64,000 bases of DNA from positions 3,968,001-4,032,000 of the forward strand of contig NZ_CP042431.1 in the NCBI RefSeq assembly GCF_007970185.1, read 5' to 3'. This document shows positions 52,347 through 61,650 of the stretch, one piece after another. The notes under the pieces were generated by a model. It was not told where the DNA came from. It worked only from the letters and a program-made list of their open reading frames with translations, and did no database searches. The DNA is from Pseudobacter ginsenosidimutans (GTDB lineage Bacteria > Bacteroidota > Bacteroidia > Chitinophagales > Chitinophagaceae). Within the stretch, counting starts at the first letter, position 1. Each line of letters begins with the position of its first letter. The position numbers and the translations under genes are program-made.

Positions 52347-54659
52347 ATGAAAATCATATTCAAAATTGCAAGGGCTGAGCTCAGAACTTTGTTCTATTCT
52401 CCCATTGCCTGGATCGTAATCGTTACCTTCTTTGTGATCTGCGGAATGGAATTTGTAACGCCGCTGATGGATATGGCAAGGCAGCAGCAGATCAAGGCAC
52501 AGAACAGTCCCATGTGGGAAGGATTTGAAGGGCCGCTGACTTTCCGGCTTTTTGAGGAAACCATCAACAAGGTGCTTTCTTATTTCTACTTGTTCATCCC
52601 CTTGCTGACCATGGGCACTATCAGCAGGGAAGTGAATGCCGGCACCATGTACCTGCTTGGATCTTCGCCGGTCAGAACAAGAGAGATCGTATTGGGCAAA
52701 TATCTCGGCCTGCTGACCTTCAATTTTACATTGCTACTGGCAATTGCTTTATTACTGGGAACAGGTTATTTCACCATCGTACAGGCAGACCTCAGTTGGT
52801 TCTTATCGATGATGCTTGGCTTCTTCCTGCTTTCTGCAGCCTACCTGGCGATCGGACTTTATATTTCCTGTTTGACCAATTACCAGATCATGGCCGGCAT
52901 CGCCACTTTTGTGGTGTTCACTCTGCTCACCGTGATAGGATGGGTTTGGCAGGAATACGATTTCGTCCGTGACCTGACCTGGTTCCTGTCAATTTCCGGC
53001 AGGACAGAAAAAATGATCGGTGGACTGATCACAACCCGTGACCTCGCTTACTTCATCCTCATCATCCTTTTGTTCCTCGGACTGGCAATGCTCAGGCTGA
53101 GATCGAAACAGGAATCTGTAAAATGGACCGTTCCTTTTTCGCGGAACCTTGCATGGGTACTGGGCATTGTGATGCTCGGCTATTTCACTTCACGTCCGGG
53201 ATATGTAGGTTATCTCGATGTTACGAGAGATAAATGGAATACTATCGATACCGCCACACAATCCGTACTCAAAGAGCTCGACGGATCTCCCGTTACTGTA
53301 ACGGCTTATGTAAATCTTTTCGGCGGCAACCTGCAGGCCGGCATTCCGGAATCCAGGAACGAGTATATATGGGGATTCTGGGATAAATACATGAGGTTCT
53401 ACCCCAATCTGAAATTCAAATACGAATATTTCTATGATGTGGTGAATGGCGACAGTGGCATCTTCCAGGCATTCCCCAACAAGAATATAGATCAGATAGC
53501 AGTACAGGTGGCGAAGATCTTTGATCAGGACCTCAGCAAATATCAGAAACCGGATGGGATCCGGAAGAAGATCGATCTGTCGAAAGAACCCTTGCGAATG
53601 GTGATGGAACTGGATTATAAAGGAAAGAAAACAATTCTCCGGACTTTCACTCCCAAAGTATGGCCCGATGAACCGAATGTATCTGCGTCTGTCAGGAGGC
53701 TCACGAGGGACAGTTTGCCAGGTGCTCTCTTCCTAACGGGGCACTATGAGCGCAGTCCCTGGCGGAATGGCGAAAGGGAGTTCGGAACGCATACCAATTA
53801 CGATAATGCCAGGCCTGGTCTGGCCAATACCGGCGTGAACTCAGATACTATTTCGCTCCTGCAAAATGATATTCCTGCGTCCACTGCGCTGCTGGTGGTG
53901 GCTGACCCTAAATCTTCGCTTGCTGTAACAGAGCAGGAAAAAATCCTTCGCTATCTCGGTGAAGGCGGTAATGCCTTGTTCTATGCCGAGCCTGGAAAAC
54001 AACAAATGTTGAATCCTTTGCTGAACCAGTTGGGCGTGAACATCGATCCGGGAATACTCGTATCCCCAAGGAAACATGTGGAATCAGGAGTATTCGACTC
54101 AAAGATGACAGCAGCAGGTAATCATATGGCCAGGGAGAAATCGATGCAGAAATTCAGGCAAACCGGGAAGAACGGAGCGATTGCGCGTTTCAAAGGCAGC
54201 AGTCATATCAGTTACCAGGAAAAGGATGGATTCACTATCGAGCCGATTGTTACACTTCCCGGAGACAAAAATATATGGATTGAGAACGGCCTGTTTGTCT
54301 CGGATTCGGCAGCGCCAATTTTTGCAGCAGCTGAAGGCGATATTCAAAAAGAAGAGTATGTACTGGCAATAAAGCTGGAGAGAAAGATCAATAATAAGTT
54401 GCAGCGTATAGTGATAACCGGTGATGCTGACTTCATGTCGAGAGTGGCGTTCAGCGGTATGAAGATCGGAACAGGGATTTACAGCTGGCTGGTGAATAAT
54501 GAATACCCGATCTATACAAGGGTTGTGGATATTCAGGACAGGAAACTGACTATCGGAAAGAACACAGGAAAAACGATCTGGTATGCATATGTATATGTGA
54601 TCCCGGGATTGTTGCTGATAACAGGAACTTTGTTGATAATAAGAAGGAAACGGAAATAA
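52347..54659 (+). CDS. ABC-2 permease-GldG fusion protein 2 (module B)
   Basis: The 770-residue protein begins MKIIFKIARAELRTLFYSPI. It has the ABC-2 permease part (1-285: YLFIPLLTMGTISREVNAGT, LLGSSPVRTREIVLGKYLGL, FILIILLFLGLAMLRLRS) and the GldG-like domain (~300-740: PVTVTAYVNLFGG, SRNEYIWGFWDKYMRFYPN, LTGHYERSPWRNGEREFG, LVVADPKSSLAVTEQEKILRYL, GGNALFYAEPGKQQM, IVITGDADFMS), then a final helix with tail LIIRRKRK. It closes module B. Unlike module A, it is separated from its partner permease by the MutS pair. Confidence 0.94.
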   Translation: MKIIFKIARAELRTLFYSPIAWIVIVTFFVICGMEFVTPLMDMARQQQIKAQNSPMWEGFEGPLTFRLFEETINKVLSYFYLFIPLLTMGTISREVNAGTMYLLGSSPVRTREIVLGKYLGLLTFNFTLLLAIALLLGTGYFTIVQADLSWFLSMMLGFFLLSAAYLAIGLYISCLTNYQIMAGIATFVVFTLLTVIGWVWQEYDFVRDLTWFLSISGRTEKMIGGLITTRDLAYFILIILLFLGLAMLRLRSKQESVKWTVPFSRNLAWVLGIVMLGYFTSRPGYVGYLDVTRDKWNTIDTATQSVLKELDGSPVTVTAYVNLFGGNLQAGIPESRNEYIWGFWDKYMRFYPNLKFKYEYFYDVVNGDSGIFQAFPNKNIDQIAVQVAKIFDQDLSKYQKPDGIRKKIDLSKEPLRMVMELDYKGKKTILRTFTPKVWPDEPNVSASVRRLTRDSLPGALFLTGHYERSPWRNGEREFGTHTNYDNARPGLANTGVNSDTISLLQNDIPASTALLVVADPKSSLAVTEQEKILRYLGEGGNALFYAEPGKQQMLNPLLNQLGVNIDPGILVSPRKHVESGVFDSKMTAAGNHMAREKSMQKFRQTGKNGAIARFKGSSHISYQEKDGFTIEPIVTLPGDKNIWIENGLFVSDSAAPIFAAAEGDIQKEEYVLAIKLERKINNKLQRIVITGDADFMSRVAFSGMKIGTGIYSWLVNNEYPIYTRVVDIQDRKLTIGKNTGKTIWYAYVYVIPGLLLITGTLLIIRRKRK

Positions 54660-54977
54660 TTGTAAGCATACTGCTGGCTAAATCATATGCACCCATCCTG
54701 TGAAGAAGTAAAGAAATAATCAATCAACTGCCCAGGCTCTCGCCGGACAGTTGATATTTGGTGGTGCTGCTATCAGAATCTATTTGCAGAGGAAATTTCT
54801 ATTTGTCGGATCATGGACAGACAAGTAAAACACAGGGGCTGGATGGAAATTCAGCCCCTTGTAATTCATTTTCCAATATTCAGATTAATTACCCTTCCTA
54901 AAATTAACCAGTTGGAAGAATTCATTTTTTATGGAATCCCGGGCTGTTTTTACATAATTCACACATTTAGGGAAAGA
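54660..54977. other. Intergenic region after module B, no gene seen
   Basis: This 318-bp gap separates the convergent module B and the kinase gene at 54978. It holds two inverted repeats: TCAACTG/CAGTTGA (54724-54730 and 54748-54754) and the stronger hairpin at 54834-54859. No open frame with family features, no RNA gene and no mobile-element end were recognised. Confidence 0.6.
54834..54859. terminator. Hairpin terminator candidate between convergent genes
   Basis: AGGGGCTG (54834-54841), a ten-base loop and CAGCCCCT (54852-54859) form a perfect 8-bp stem. On the minus strand it is followed by GTGTTTTAC, and on the plus strand by TGTAATTCATTTT, so either direction has only a modest T-run. 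Its place between the module B end and the 54978 gene end fits a terminator. Confidence 0.5.
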
Positions 54978-57900
54978 TCATATCTTTTCCGGAAGGTAAA
55001 TATCGAACCTTGTTCCTTTATTCAGCCCACTGGTAGCGGTGATCAGTCCTTTATGGTTTTCCACTATTTTCTTGGCTATGGCTAACCCAATGCCAGTACC
55101 GGGATAAGCTTCCTGGTTATGCAGGCGTTGGAATACTTCAAAAACCTGTTCCTGGAATTCAGGTTCAAACCCTATTCCGTTGTCTGTGATACTTAAATGG
55201 CAATAGGTTTGTTGTGGCAACAGGTGCGGATTATCCGATTTATCTCCTTTAATACTTTTTCCTTCGATAATGATATGAGGGGTTCTGGCAGGATCTACAA
55301 ATTTTAACGCATTGCTCAGGAGATTCTGGATGAGCTGATAGAATTGAAAAGGTATGATGCGGGCATTACAAACACTGTTCACTACCACTATTGCTTTTTT
55401 CTGTTCTATCACTTCATGCAGTTCTGCAATCACTTCATGTATGATCTTTGAAATATCGGTAAGTTCGATGGTGGTGTCTGTTGTATTGATCCTTGAAAAG
55501 GTCAGCAGGTCCTCAATCAAAACTTTCATCCGTTCAGCGGATGACTGCACCTTTTCAAAATACTCATGTCCTTTCCTGGAGAGATTTTTGCTTTCCTCTC
55601 TGGCAATGAGATTCACAAAGAGCCTGATCTTACGCAGGGGTTCCTGCAGGTCGTGGCTGGAAACATACGCGAAGGATTCCAGTTCCTTGTTCATTTTCCT
55701 GAGCTCTTCATTGGCTGCCTGCAATTCCTTTGTACGTTGAAGCACCGCATTCTCAAATTCCAGTGATTGTGTTTTCTGTTTCTGGATCTCAGTGTAGGTG
55801 CCGATCCAGAGCTTTATTTCTCCTGATGGATCCCTGTATGCTTCGCCGCGGCTTAAATGCCACCTGTACTGGCCGTCTTTTCCTCTTAACCGGATCTCGA
55901 TCTCAAAGTTCCTGCCGGTAGCGATCGATTCATTCCAGGAATCGTTGGCTTTTGCTTTGTCCTCGGGATGGATGACGCTTTCCGTTTCCACGGATTTCAG
56001 TTCATCGGGGCTCATGCCGGTATAGTCTAACCATTGCTGGTTGAAATAAGTTCTTTTGCCTTCAGGATCGGCTGTCCAGACTTTTTGAGGCATGGTGTCT
56101 GCGATAAAACGGAATAGTTTGGCAGCTTCCTGCTGGATATCGATCTTTTCTTCCAGGATTTTTGTATCGATGCGCTGTTTGTTCACTGACTCGGTAATGT
56201 CGGCAATTGCCAGCAATATCAATTGTTCACGGTGGGCTTGCTGGAGCACTCTTCTTGCATTCAGCCTCAATATGATCTTACCTAACCTGGGGAATGTTTG
56301 TTCCACTACGAAATCCTTGAAACTGGAATTCTTAGAAATGATGTCTTCCAGAAGTTTACGCAGTTTAGGTATATTCCATTGCCGGTTGCCGATATCGTAC
56401 AATAACATGCCTTCTGTTTCTTCTTCATTCAAATGGAATTGCCTGTAAAAGGATTTGTTGGCAGTTTTAATCCGGAGATCTTTATCCAGGATGATCATCG
56501 GATCATGTATGGTGGAAATAATGGCTTCGGAATATTGATAGGATTCATTCAGGAGCTCATTGCGGGTTTGCAGTTCCTGGTTGGTGGTTGCCAGTTCTTC
56601 ATTGGCAGACTGTATTTCTTCTTTTGACGTTTCGAGCTCCTCATTGATGCTGCGTAATTCTTCATTGCTGCTGACCACTTCTTCATTGGCGCTCTGCAAC
56701 TCCTCAATAGCGGCCTCATGGTTGTGGCTGATGGTGCGAAGTTCATCCCTGTAGGCGGCCATTTCCTCTTCCAGTCTGGCGATTTTCCGTTCATTGACCC
56801 CCGGGCCAGCTTTTGCTTTTTTAGAAAACTGTACCGGGTCTTCCAGTTCCTGCTGGGTAAACAGTATCAGTAATACGGGTTCATCCCATTCCTTGCCGAG
56901 AGGAACAGCTTCCAGGGTAATTACTGTTTTGCCTCCATTCAATTCGATCCCTTTTTTAAGTACCGGCTTTTTTGTTTTTGTGGCTTTGGAAATGGCATTT
57001 CTCAATTCGAAGGCAATTTCCGGCCGGGCCATTTTCAGGATATTCAAGCTGGCCCTTCCTTCAGGGTGCTGAAGATATAAAGAGGTGGAACCGCGGAATT
57101 GCAGAATTTCCATTTGCTGATTAATGACTACGCTGGCCGGCACATAGCGCGACAGCAACAGTAGATTAACGGCATTATCGAGCCCATTGGTGTTGTTGGA
57201 GGACCTGGATGGTTTATTCAGAAATTCCGGAATACTGTCTGCCTGCATAGTGGGGCGATTGAACCGGTTGTCCGGCACCGGTAGTATCCCTGAACCGGAA
57301 TTCTTCTTGCGGGTATAGATCTTCAGATTTTTATTGAATGCAGAAAAGAGCTGGGCTGATGAACCAACAGTTTCTGATTTTCCAAGCAGCAGGAAGCCAT
57401 CAGGGTTCAATGCATAATGGAAGGTTTCGATCGCTTTTTTTTGTGCAGCTGTATCGAAGTAGATCAGGAGGTTGCAGCAGCTGATGAAATCCACCCGGGA
57501 AAAGGGGGGATCACTCAGAAGGTTGTGTGGTGCAAATACGCACATATCCCTTACCGTTTGTGCTATGCGGTAATCGCCATTGGAGCGTGTGAAAAATTTT
57601 TGTAAACGTTTGGGAGAAACCTGCTCCAGTTCCTGCCTGGTATATACTCCAATGCGCGCCTTGCTGACAGCCTGGTTGCTCAGGTCCGTTGCAAAGATCT
57701 GCACAGGGATATCCCTGAACCGGGTTTCCTGGATCTCAAGCAGCATCATTGCTATGGAATAAGCTTCTTCTCCCGTTGAACACGCGGTAACCCATATGCG
57801 AAGAGCCTCCCCTGTCTTTTTTGTTTTCAATATCTTGGGGAACAGGGTGTTTTTAAGATATTTACAGGCTTCAGGATCCCGGAAGAAGTTGGTTACATTT

Positions 57901-58829
57901 ATCAGGAGGTCGTTATACAGGATGGTTATTTCCTCTTTTTTATCTTGAAGCCAGCCTGCATATTCTTTCAGGGTTTTTATTTTGTGCAGGAGCATCCGGC
58001 GCAGGATCCGTCGTTTTACCGTATTCATTTTGTACAGGGCAAAATTCACGCCTGAGGATTTGTGCAGTAGGTTCAGGATAATCTTCAGGTCCGGATTGTT
58101 ATTGTCGATATCATCCTCCGTGGTCTGCTGCATTCCATTGGACCGTATATAGGGATGCTTGCTGAGCCGGATAAGTTCGCGGGCGATCTCTTCCGGCGGA
58201 AGAACAAAATCAACAACGCCCGCTGCGATGGCAGACTTGGGCATGCTGTTGAATTTGGCACTGTCGTCCTGGGCAAAGGTCAATCCTCCTTCGTACTTGA
58301 TGGCTTTCATTCCTTTCGTCCCATCGGTAGCGCTTCCTGAGAGGATTATACCGATCACATTTTCCCGGTGTTTCTCAGCCAGTGAAGAAAAGAAAAGATC
58401 GATGAGCATATTCACGCCGCGCCCCGATGATCTGGGAAACAGTTTGAGCTTTCCGTCCACTACTTTCATTTCCTTATCCGATGGCATCACATAAATATTG
58501 TCCGGCTGGATCTTTGCCAGATCCTTTGCTTCCTGAACAGGTATCCTGGTACTCTTTCCCAGCAGGGAGGAAAGCATGCTTTCATGTTCCGGGCTGAGGT
58601 GCTGAACATAAATGAAAGCCATACCCGTAGTAGGTGGAAGATGCTTTATCAACTTCGTCATTGCCTCAAGACCACCTGCTGAAGCGCCAATTGCTACAAT
58701 AGGGAAGGATTCCTTTGCTGAGCCGGATGATTTGGCAGACTTCTTATGAGCAGCAGTTCTTGCAGCAGAGACCTTTTTTACCATTGAAAAACGTTTTTTT
58801 CCAGGCATACTGAGCGCCTGATATTGCAT
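54978..58829 (-). CDS. Giant fused chemotaxis-type signalling protein: CheB methylesterase, CheR methyltransferase, coiled coil, PAS domains and histidine kinase
   Basis: The 1283-residue protein has, in order: a short Lys/Ala-rich tail (1-40); a CheB-like domain (~42-225) with catalytic Ser in GASAGG (48-53), His in YVQHLSPEH and Asp in SGSATDGTKG; and a CheR-like domain (~250-510, NFFRDPE, ACSTGEEAYSIAM, DLSNQAVSKAR). A long coiled coil (~690-790, EELQSANEEVVSSNEELRS) is followed by PAS regions (~800-905 and ~925-1035). HisKA (His1059, VSSHDLQEPLRK) and HATPase (NLLSNALKF, DNGIGFEPEF, GTGIGLAIA) end it. Later starts at 58808 or 58784 are possible. It has no receiver domain; the response regulator at 58904 lies 74 bp upstream on the same strand. 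This fusion type is known in Bacteroidota but its partners are mostly unknown. Confidence 0.95.
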   Translation of the reverse strand: MQYQALSMPGKKRFSMVKKVSAARTAAHKKSAKSSGSAKESFPIVAIGASAGGLEAMTKLIKHLPPTTGMAFIYVQHLSPEHESMLSSLLGKSTRIPVQEAKDLAKIQPDNIYVMPSDKEMKVVDGKLKLFPRSSGRGVNMLIDLFFSSLAEKHRENVIGIILSGSATDGTKGMKAIKYEGGLTFAQDDSAKFNSMPKSAIAAGVVDFVLPPEEIARELIRLSKHPYIRSNGMQQTTEDDIDNNNPDLKIILNLLHKSSGVNFALYKMNTVKRRILRRMLLHKIKTLKEYAGWLQDKKEEITILYNDLLINVTNFFRDPEACKYLKNTLFPKILKTKKTGEALRIWVTACSTGEEAYSIAMMLLEIQETRFRDIPVQIFATDLSNQAVSKARIGVYTRQELEQVSPKRLQKFFTRSNGDYRIAQTVRDMCVFAPHNLLSDPPFSRVDFISCCNLLIYFDTAAQKKAIETFHYALNPDGFLLLGKSETVGSSAQLFSAFNKNLKIYTRKKNSGSGILPVPDNRFNRPTMQADSIPEFLNKPSRSSNNTNGLDNAVNLLLLSRYVPASVVINQQMEILQFRGSTSLYLQHPEGRASLNILKMARPEIAFELRNAISKATKTKKPVLKKGIELNGGKTVITLEAVPLGKEWDEPVLLILFTQQELEDPVQFSKKAKAGPGVNERKIARLEEEMAAYRDELRTISHNHEAAIEELQSANEEVVSSNEELRSINEELETSKEEIQSANEELATTNQELQTRNELLNESYQYSEAIISTIHDPMIILDKDLRIKTANKSFYRQFHLNEEETEGMLLYDIGNRQWNIPKLRKLLEDIISKNSSFKDFVVEQTFPRLGKIILRLNARRVLQQAHREQLILLAIADITESVNKQRIDTKILEEKIDIQQEAAKLFRFIADTMPQKVWTADPEGKRTYFNQQWLDYTGMSPDELKSVETESVIHPEDKAKANDSWNESIATGRNFEIEIRLRGKDGQYRWHLSRGEAYRDPSGEIKLWIGTYTEIQKQKTQSLEFENAVLQRTKELQAANEELRKMNKELESFAYVSSHDLQEPLRKIRLFVNLIAREESKNLSRKGHEYFEKVQSSAERMKVLIEDLLTFSRINTTDTTIELTDISKIIHEVIAELHEVIEQKKAIVVVNSVCNARIIPFQFYQLIQNLLSNALKFVDPARTPHIIIEGKSIKGDKSDNPHLLPQQTYCHLSITDNGIGFEPEFQEQVFEVFQRLHNQEAYPGTGIGLAIAKKIVENHKGLITATSGLNKGTRFDIYLPEKI

Positions 58830-58903
58830 AAAAATATGCTATTATGATCGATGATAGGGAGAAAGTCTTCCTGATGCAAAAGGAAAATGAGGGGCGGACA
58901 GTT

Positions 58904-59320
58904 TTAGCGGTTCGAATAGGTATGCCAGGGTTCTCCCAGTATGAACGAAACCAGGTAATAAATTTCATCTGCATTCCCTGGCTTGGTCATAAAATGACAG
59001 GCTCCCATTTGGGCTAATTCTTTTGACTCTTCCACATTGTTGGAAGTTGTATAGATGAAGACCGGGATGTCTTTCAGCCTGGCGTCTGCTTTTATTGCAG
59101 AGAGGCATGTCTTTCCACTGTAGCGCGGCATTCTAAGGTCCAGAACAATAAAATCCGGCAGGGGGATTTCTTTGTTGTTCAATAGTTCCAGTGCCTGCTG
59201 CCCGTTATCAGCCGGTATGCAGATCATTGTTTCTTCAACTTCCTTCACTGCTGCAATGAAGAGATTCCGGTCATCTGGATCATCATCTACAATAAGTAAT
59301 ATCCTCGGATGTATGCTCAT
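58904..59320 (-). CDS. Single-domain response regulator (receiver only)
   Basis: The 138-residue protein is a CheY-like receiver: acidic pocket LLIVDDDPDD (8-17), phospho-acceptor Asp61 in IVLDLRMP, Thr in YTTSNNVEES and Lys113 in MTKPGNADE. There is no output domain. It precedes the CheB-CheR-kinase gene on the same strand with a 74-bp gap and is the likely phosphorylation partner of that kinase. Receivers of this type often pass phosphate on to another protein or bind a partner. Confidence 0.93.
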   Translation of the reverse strand: MSIHPRILLIVDDDPDDRNLFIAAVKEVEETMICIPADNGQQALELLNNKEIPLPDFIVLDLRMPRYSGKTCLSAIKADARLKDIPVFIYTTSNNVEESKELAQMGACHFMTKPGNADEIYYLVSFILGEPWHTYSNR

Positions 59321-59365
59321 AAAATTTGTTTTAGCTGCGGGTACAAATTGTTTGAATGCTGCTGC

Positions 59366-59917
59366 TCAGGAAACTCTTGTTTGCGCCTGCCATAGCTTCT
59401 TGAACCGGGCGGGCGTTATTCCTGTGATCGCTTTGAACTGTGTACTGAGATGTGCAACACTGCTATAGCTTAATTGAAAAGCAATTTCCTTGATGCTCAT
59501 CCCTTCGTATAGCATCAATTCTTTCACACGTTCAACTTTCTTCAGGATGTAGAATTTTTCAATGGTGCTTTTTTCGATCTCAGAAAAAGTATTTGCCAGA
59601 TAAGTATAATCCCGGTTCAGTTTCCTGCTGAGTAATTCGGAGAATTTAACAGACTTCTCTCCATTGGCAGTATCTACCATTTCAATGATGGAGATCTTAA
59701 TGTTTTCAACCAGGATCTGTTTGGGTGAATCCAATAGTTCCAGCTCATAATATCTCAGAGCGGAATTCAATTCACTTCTTTGGTCGGAATTCAGATCTGA
59801 TGAAAGAACAACTTTCCCCAGTTCCACATCCTCGAATTGGATGTCCAGTGAATCCAGCACTGTTTTCACGATCATTTTACATCGCACACAGACCATGTTT
59901 TTGATGTATATATACAT
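59366..59917 (-). CDS. AraC-family regulator with N-terminal CxxC (HMA-like) domain
   Basis: The 183-residue protein starts MYIYIKNMVCVRCKMIV with Cys10 and Cys13 in a CxxC spacing. The first ~65 residues have the beta-alpha-beta pattern of heavy-metal-associated (HMA) domains (KNMVCVRC, VELGKVVL). The C-terminal ~100 residues are AraC-type DNA binding (SIKEIAFQLSYSSVAHLSTQFKAITG split 130-160, ITPARFKKLW). A paralogue with the same layout is at 62668. The proteins belong to a Bacteroidota-rich group in which the Cys pair is conserved; a metal or thiol signal is possible but unproven. No operator was identified. Confidence 0.88.
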   Translation of the reverse strand: MYIYIKNMVCVRCKMIVKTVLDSLDIQFEDVELGKVVLSSDLNSDQRSELNSALRYYELELLDSPKQILVENIKISIIEMVDTANGEKSVKFSELLSRKLNRDYTYLANTFSEIEKSTIEKFYILKKVERVKELMLYEGMSIKEIAFQLSYSSVAHLSTQFKAITGITPARFKKLWQAQTRVS

Positions 59918-60066
59918 GCTTATTCTCTTCCGTTTTGATCAACAAATTTGCAATACTGTAAAGATGCACAGCAGACTGATTGGAAGTTTTCAGCGAAACA
60001 GGGTATGAATTCAGGGCAAAGTGGCAGGGGTTATCATCTAAAGTTATGCCTTTTATTCTGTCTGGG

Positions 60067-61602
60067 TCATGTACAGGCATGGTTCTTTTGCAAAAATGCA
60101 TTCACATCATGATGCAGAGCGCTCTTTGGCAGCCAATCCCACCATATACCCAGGTCTTTTTTGATGATAGATGTATAGAAAGAGGGGATCTCGTTGGATT
60201 CGCCATTAAAAAAACGGCGCATGGCTTTGTCTTCCGTAAGTTTTTGCCGGAGTTTTTGGTAGAACCTCAATCTGCCATATCCTTCTGAAGAGATGGCCCG
60301 CATCAGGTTCATCCATTTTGGGGTCCTTTCCGGCGTGGCCTTAAAGCGCCGATAAAGTGCCCGTGCCGAGAATGAGTAGGAGGTGAGGTTGATTACCTTA
60401 TTATAGAAATCAATCCATTCATAATTCCTTGGCTTGATGTTCATGGCTGAATGATTGTCGAGAAAATGGAAAGGGAAAGGAATTACTCTGCCCGATTTTT
60501 GGTATTCGAGATTAAGCGGGGCAGCTTCTCCGAAAGCGGTGAGCAGTGAATAACCCGGGAATGCGCCAGGGGAGCGGTCAATGAAGCGTTTGGTCAATTC
60601 GAACGGGTCGGCTCCTGAATCGCTGTCCAGTCCCAGTACAAAATTCGTCTGAACATAGGGAATATACCTCAGGATCATATTCACATGCTCCGAAATTCGG
60701 TTCACCTTTTCTTCGCCTGTAATATTGGATGCCCTCGATTTATTTCCCAGTTCGTACCAGGATTCCACGCCCGGCAACAGCGCCTTGAAACCGTTTTGCC
60801 TGAAAATTTTCAAATGATCTTCTGTGAGAATGGATAAGCTGCTTTCTGCAACAAAGCGGAAACTGCCGGGTGGTGCAGCTTCGGAGATGGCATTCATGTA
60901 TTCCCCGAACCTGACGCCAAAATTAGGATCATGCCATGCTATCCAGGGGGATTTGAATTTAGTGAGCAGGAATTGCAGGTCTGTTTTGATGAGGTCGAAA
61001 TTCATGGATTGATAAGGCACCGTGGAATCTATACAGAAAGGGCAGGTATAAGGGCAGCCTACGCTCCCCAGCATGGGGACAAACTTCAGCAATGGCGCTT
61101 TTTTCAAAGTAGGTTCTATGAATTTCCATCGTTCTTCCACACTGGATAATTCGATTGTTTGTTTAGCGGCTGATAAAAATTGTCCAACGGGCTGCTGGCG
61201 GCTGCAATTGTTCAATATTTCAGAAATGATGTTACGGGTCGTAAAACCCAGTACATAATCGAAATACTGAACGGCATCATCAGGATAACACCGTGCATGG
61301 GGGCCGCCAAGTACAGTTACGGCTTTCCTGCTATGGAAAAAATTGCTCAGCGCGTAAGCAAACTGGGCTGCCTGGGTAAAGGCGCTGATGAAAACCAGGT
61401 CAACTCCGTCCGGAAGTGCTTTTGTAAGATCTTCCTTTCCGGTATAACTGACGAGTGTAACAGAGCATCCTTCCTGCTCACACCAGGTTGCAACAACCTG
61501 GGGCATAATGCTGGCGAGGTTTGCATGCATTGTTTGAGCCCATAGAGTGTTATTGGGGCCTTTGCAAACAAGGTCGATAATGCCGATCTTTAGCGTTTTC
61601 AT
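60067..61602 (-). CDS. B12-binding-fold radical SAM protein, substrate unknown
   Basis: The 511-residue protein has an N-terminal Rossmann/B12-binding-like domain (~5-135) with VLGGPHARCYP but no D-x-H-x-x-G cobalamin motif. A radical SAM core follows with the 4Fe-4S motif Cys183-x3-Cys187-x2-Cys190 (GCPYTCPFCID), then VESSLSILTEDHLKIFRQNG-type text (in pieces ~258-285: AESSLSILTEDHL, FKALLPGVESW). It resembles B12-binding radical SAM proteins of the elongator/tetrapyrrole or methyltransferase-like family, but the chemistry cannot be read. The genes before and after it (bestrophin 49 bp upstream, AraC regulator downstream) do not reveal a pathway. Confidence 0.88.
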   Translation of the reverse strand: MKTLKIGIIDLVCKGPNNTLWAQTMHANLASIMPQVVATWCEQEGCSVTLVSYTGKEDLTKALPDGVDLVFISAFTQAAQFAYALSNFFHSRKAVTVLGGPHARCYPDDAVQYFDYVLGFTTRNIISEILNNCSRQQPVGQFLSAAKQTIELSSVEERWKFIEPTLKKAPLLKFVPMLGSVGCPYTCPFCIDSTVPYQSMNFDLIKTDLQFLLTKFKSPWIAWHDPNFGVRFGEYMNAISEAAPPGSFRFVAESSLSILTEDHLKIFRQNGFKALLPGVESWYELGNKSRASNITGEEKVNRISEHVNMILRYIPYVQTNFVLGLDSDSGADPFELTKRFIDRSPGAFPGYSLLTAFGEAAPLNLEYQKSGRVIPFPFHFLDNHSAMNIKPRNYEWIDFYNKVINLTSYSFSARALYRRFKATPERTPKWMNLMRAISSEGYGRLRFYQKLRQKLTEDKAMRRFFNGESNEIPSFYTSIIKKDLGIWWDWLPKSALHHDVNAFLQKNHACT

Positions 61603-61650
61603 GAAAATACTGTTACGTGATCAATTCAGCAGTAAAGTGCCGGACCATAA

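Noticed and set aside
47332-54659. Gliding-motility locus (GldA/F/G)
   Set aside because: Similarity is to the ABC-2 family only; no other gliding genes are present and the operon carries SusCD and MutS-like genes.
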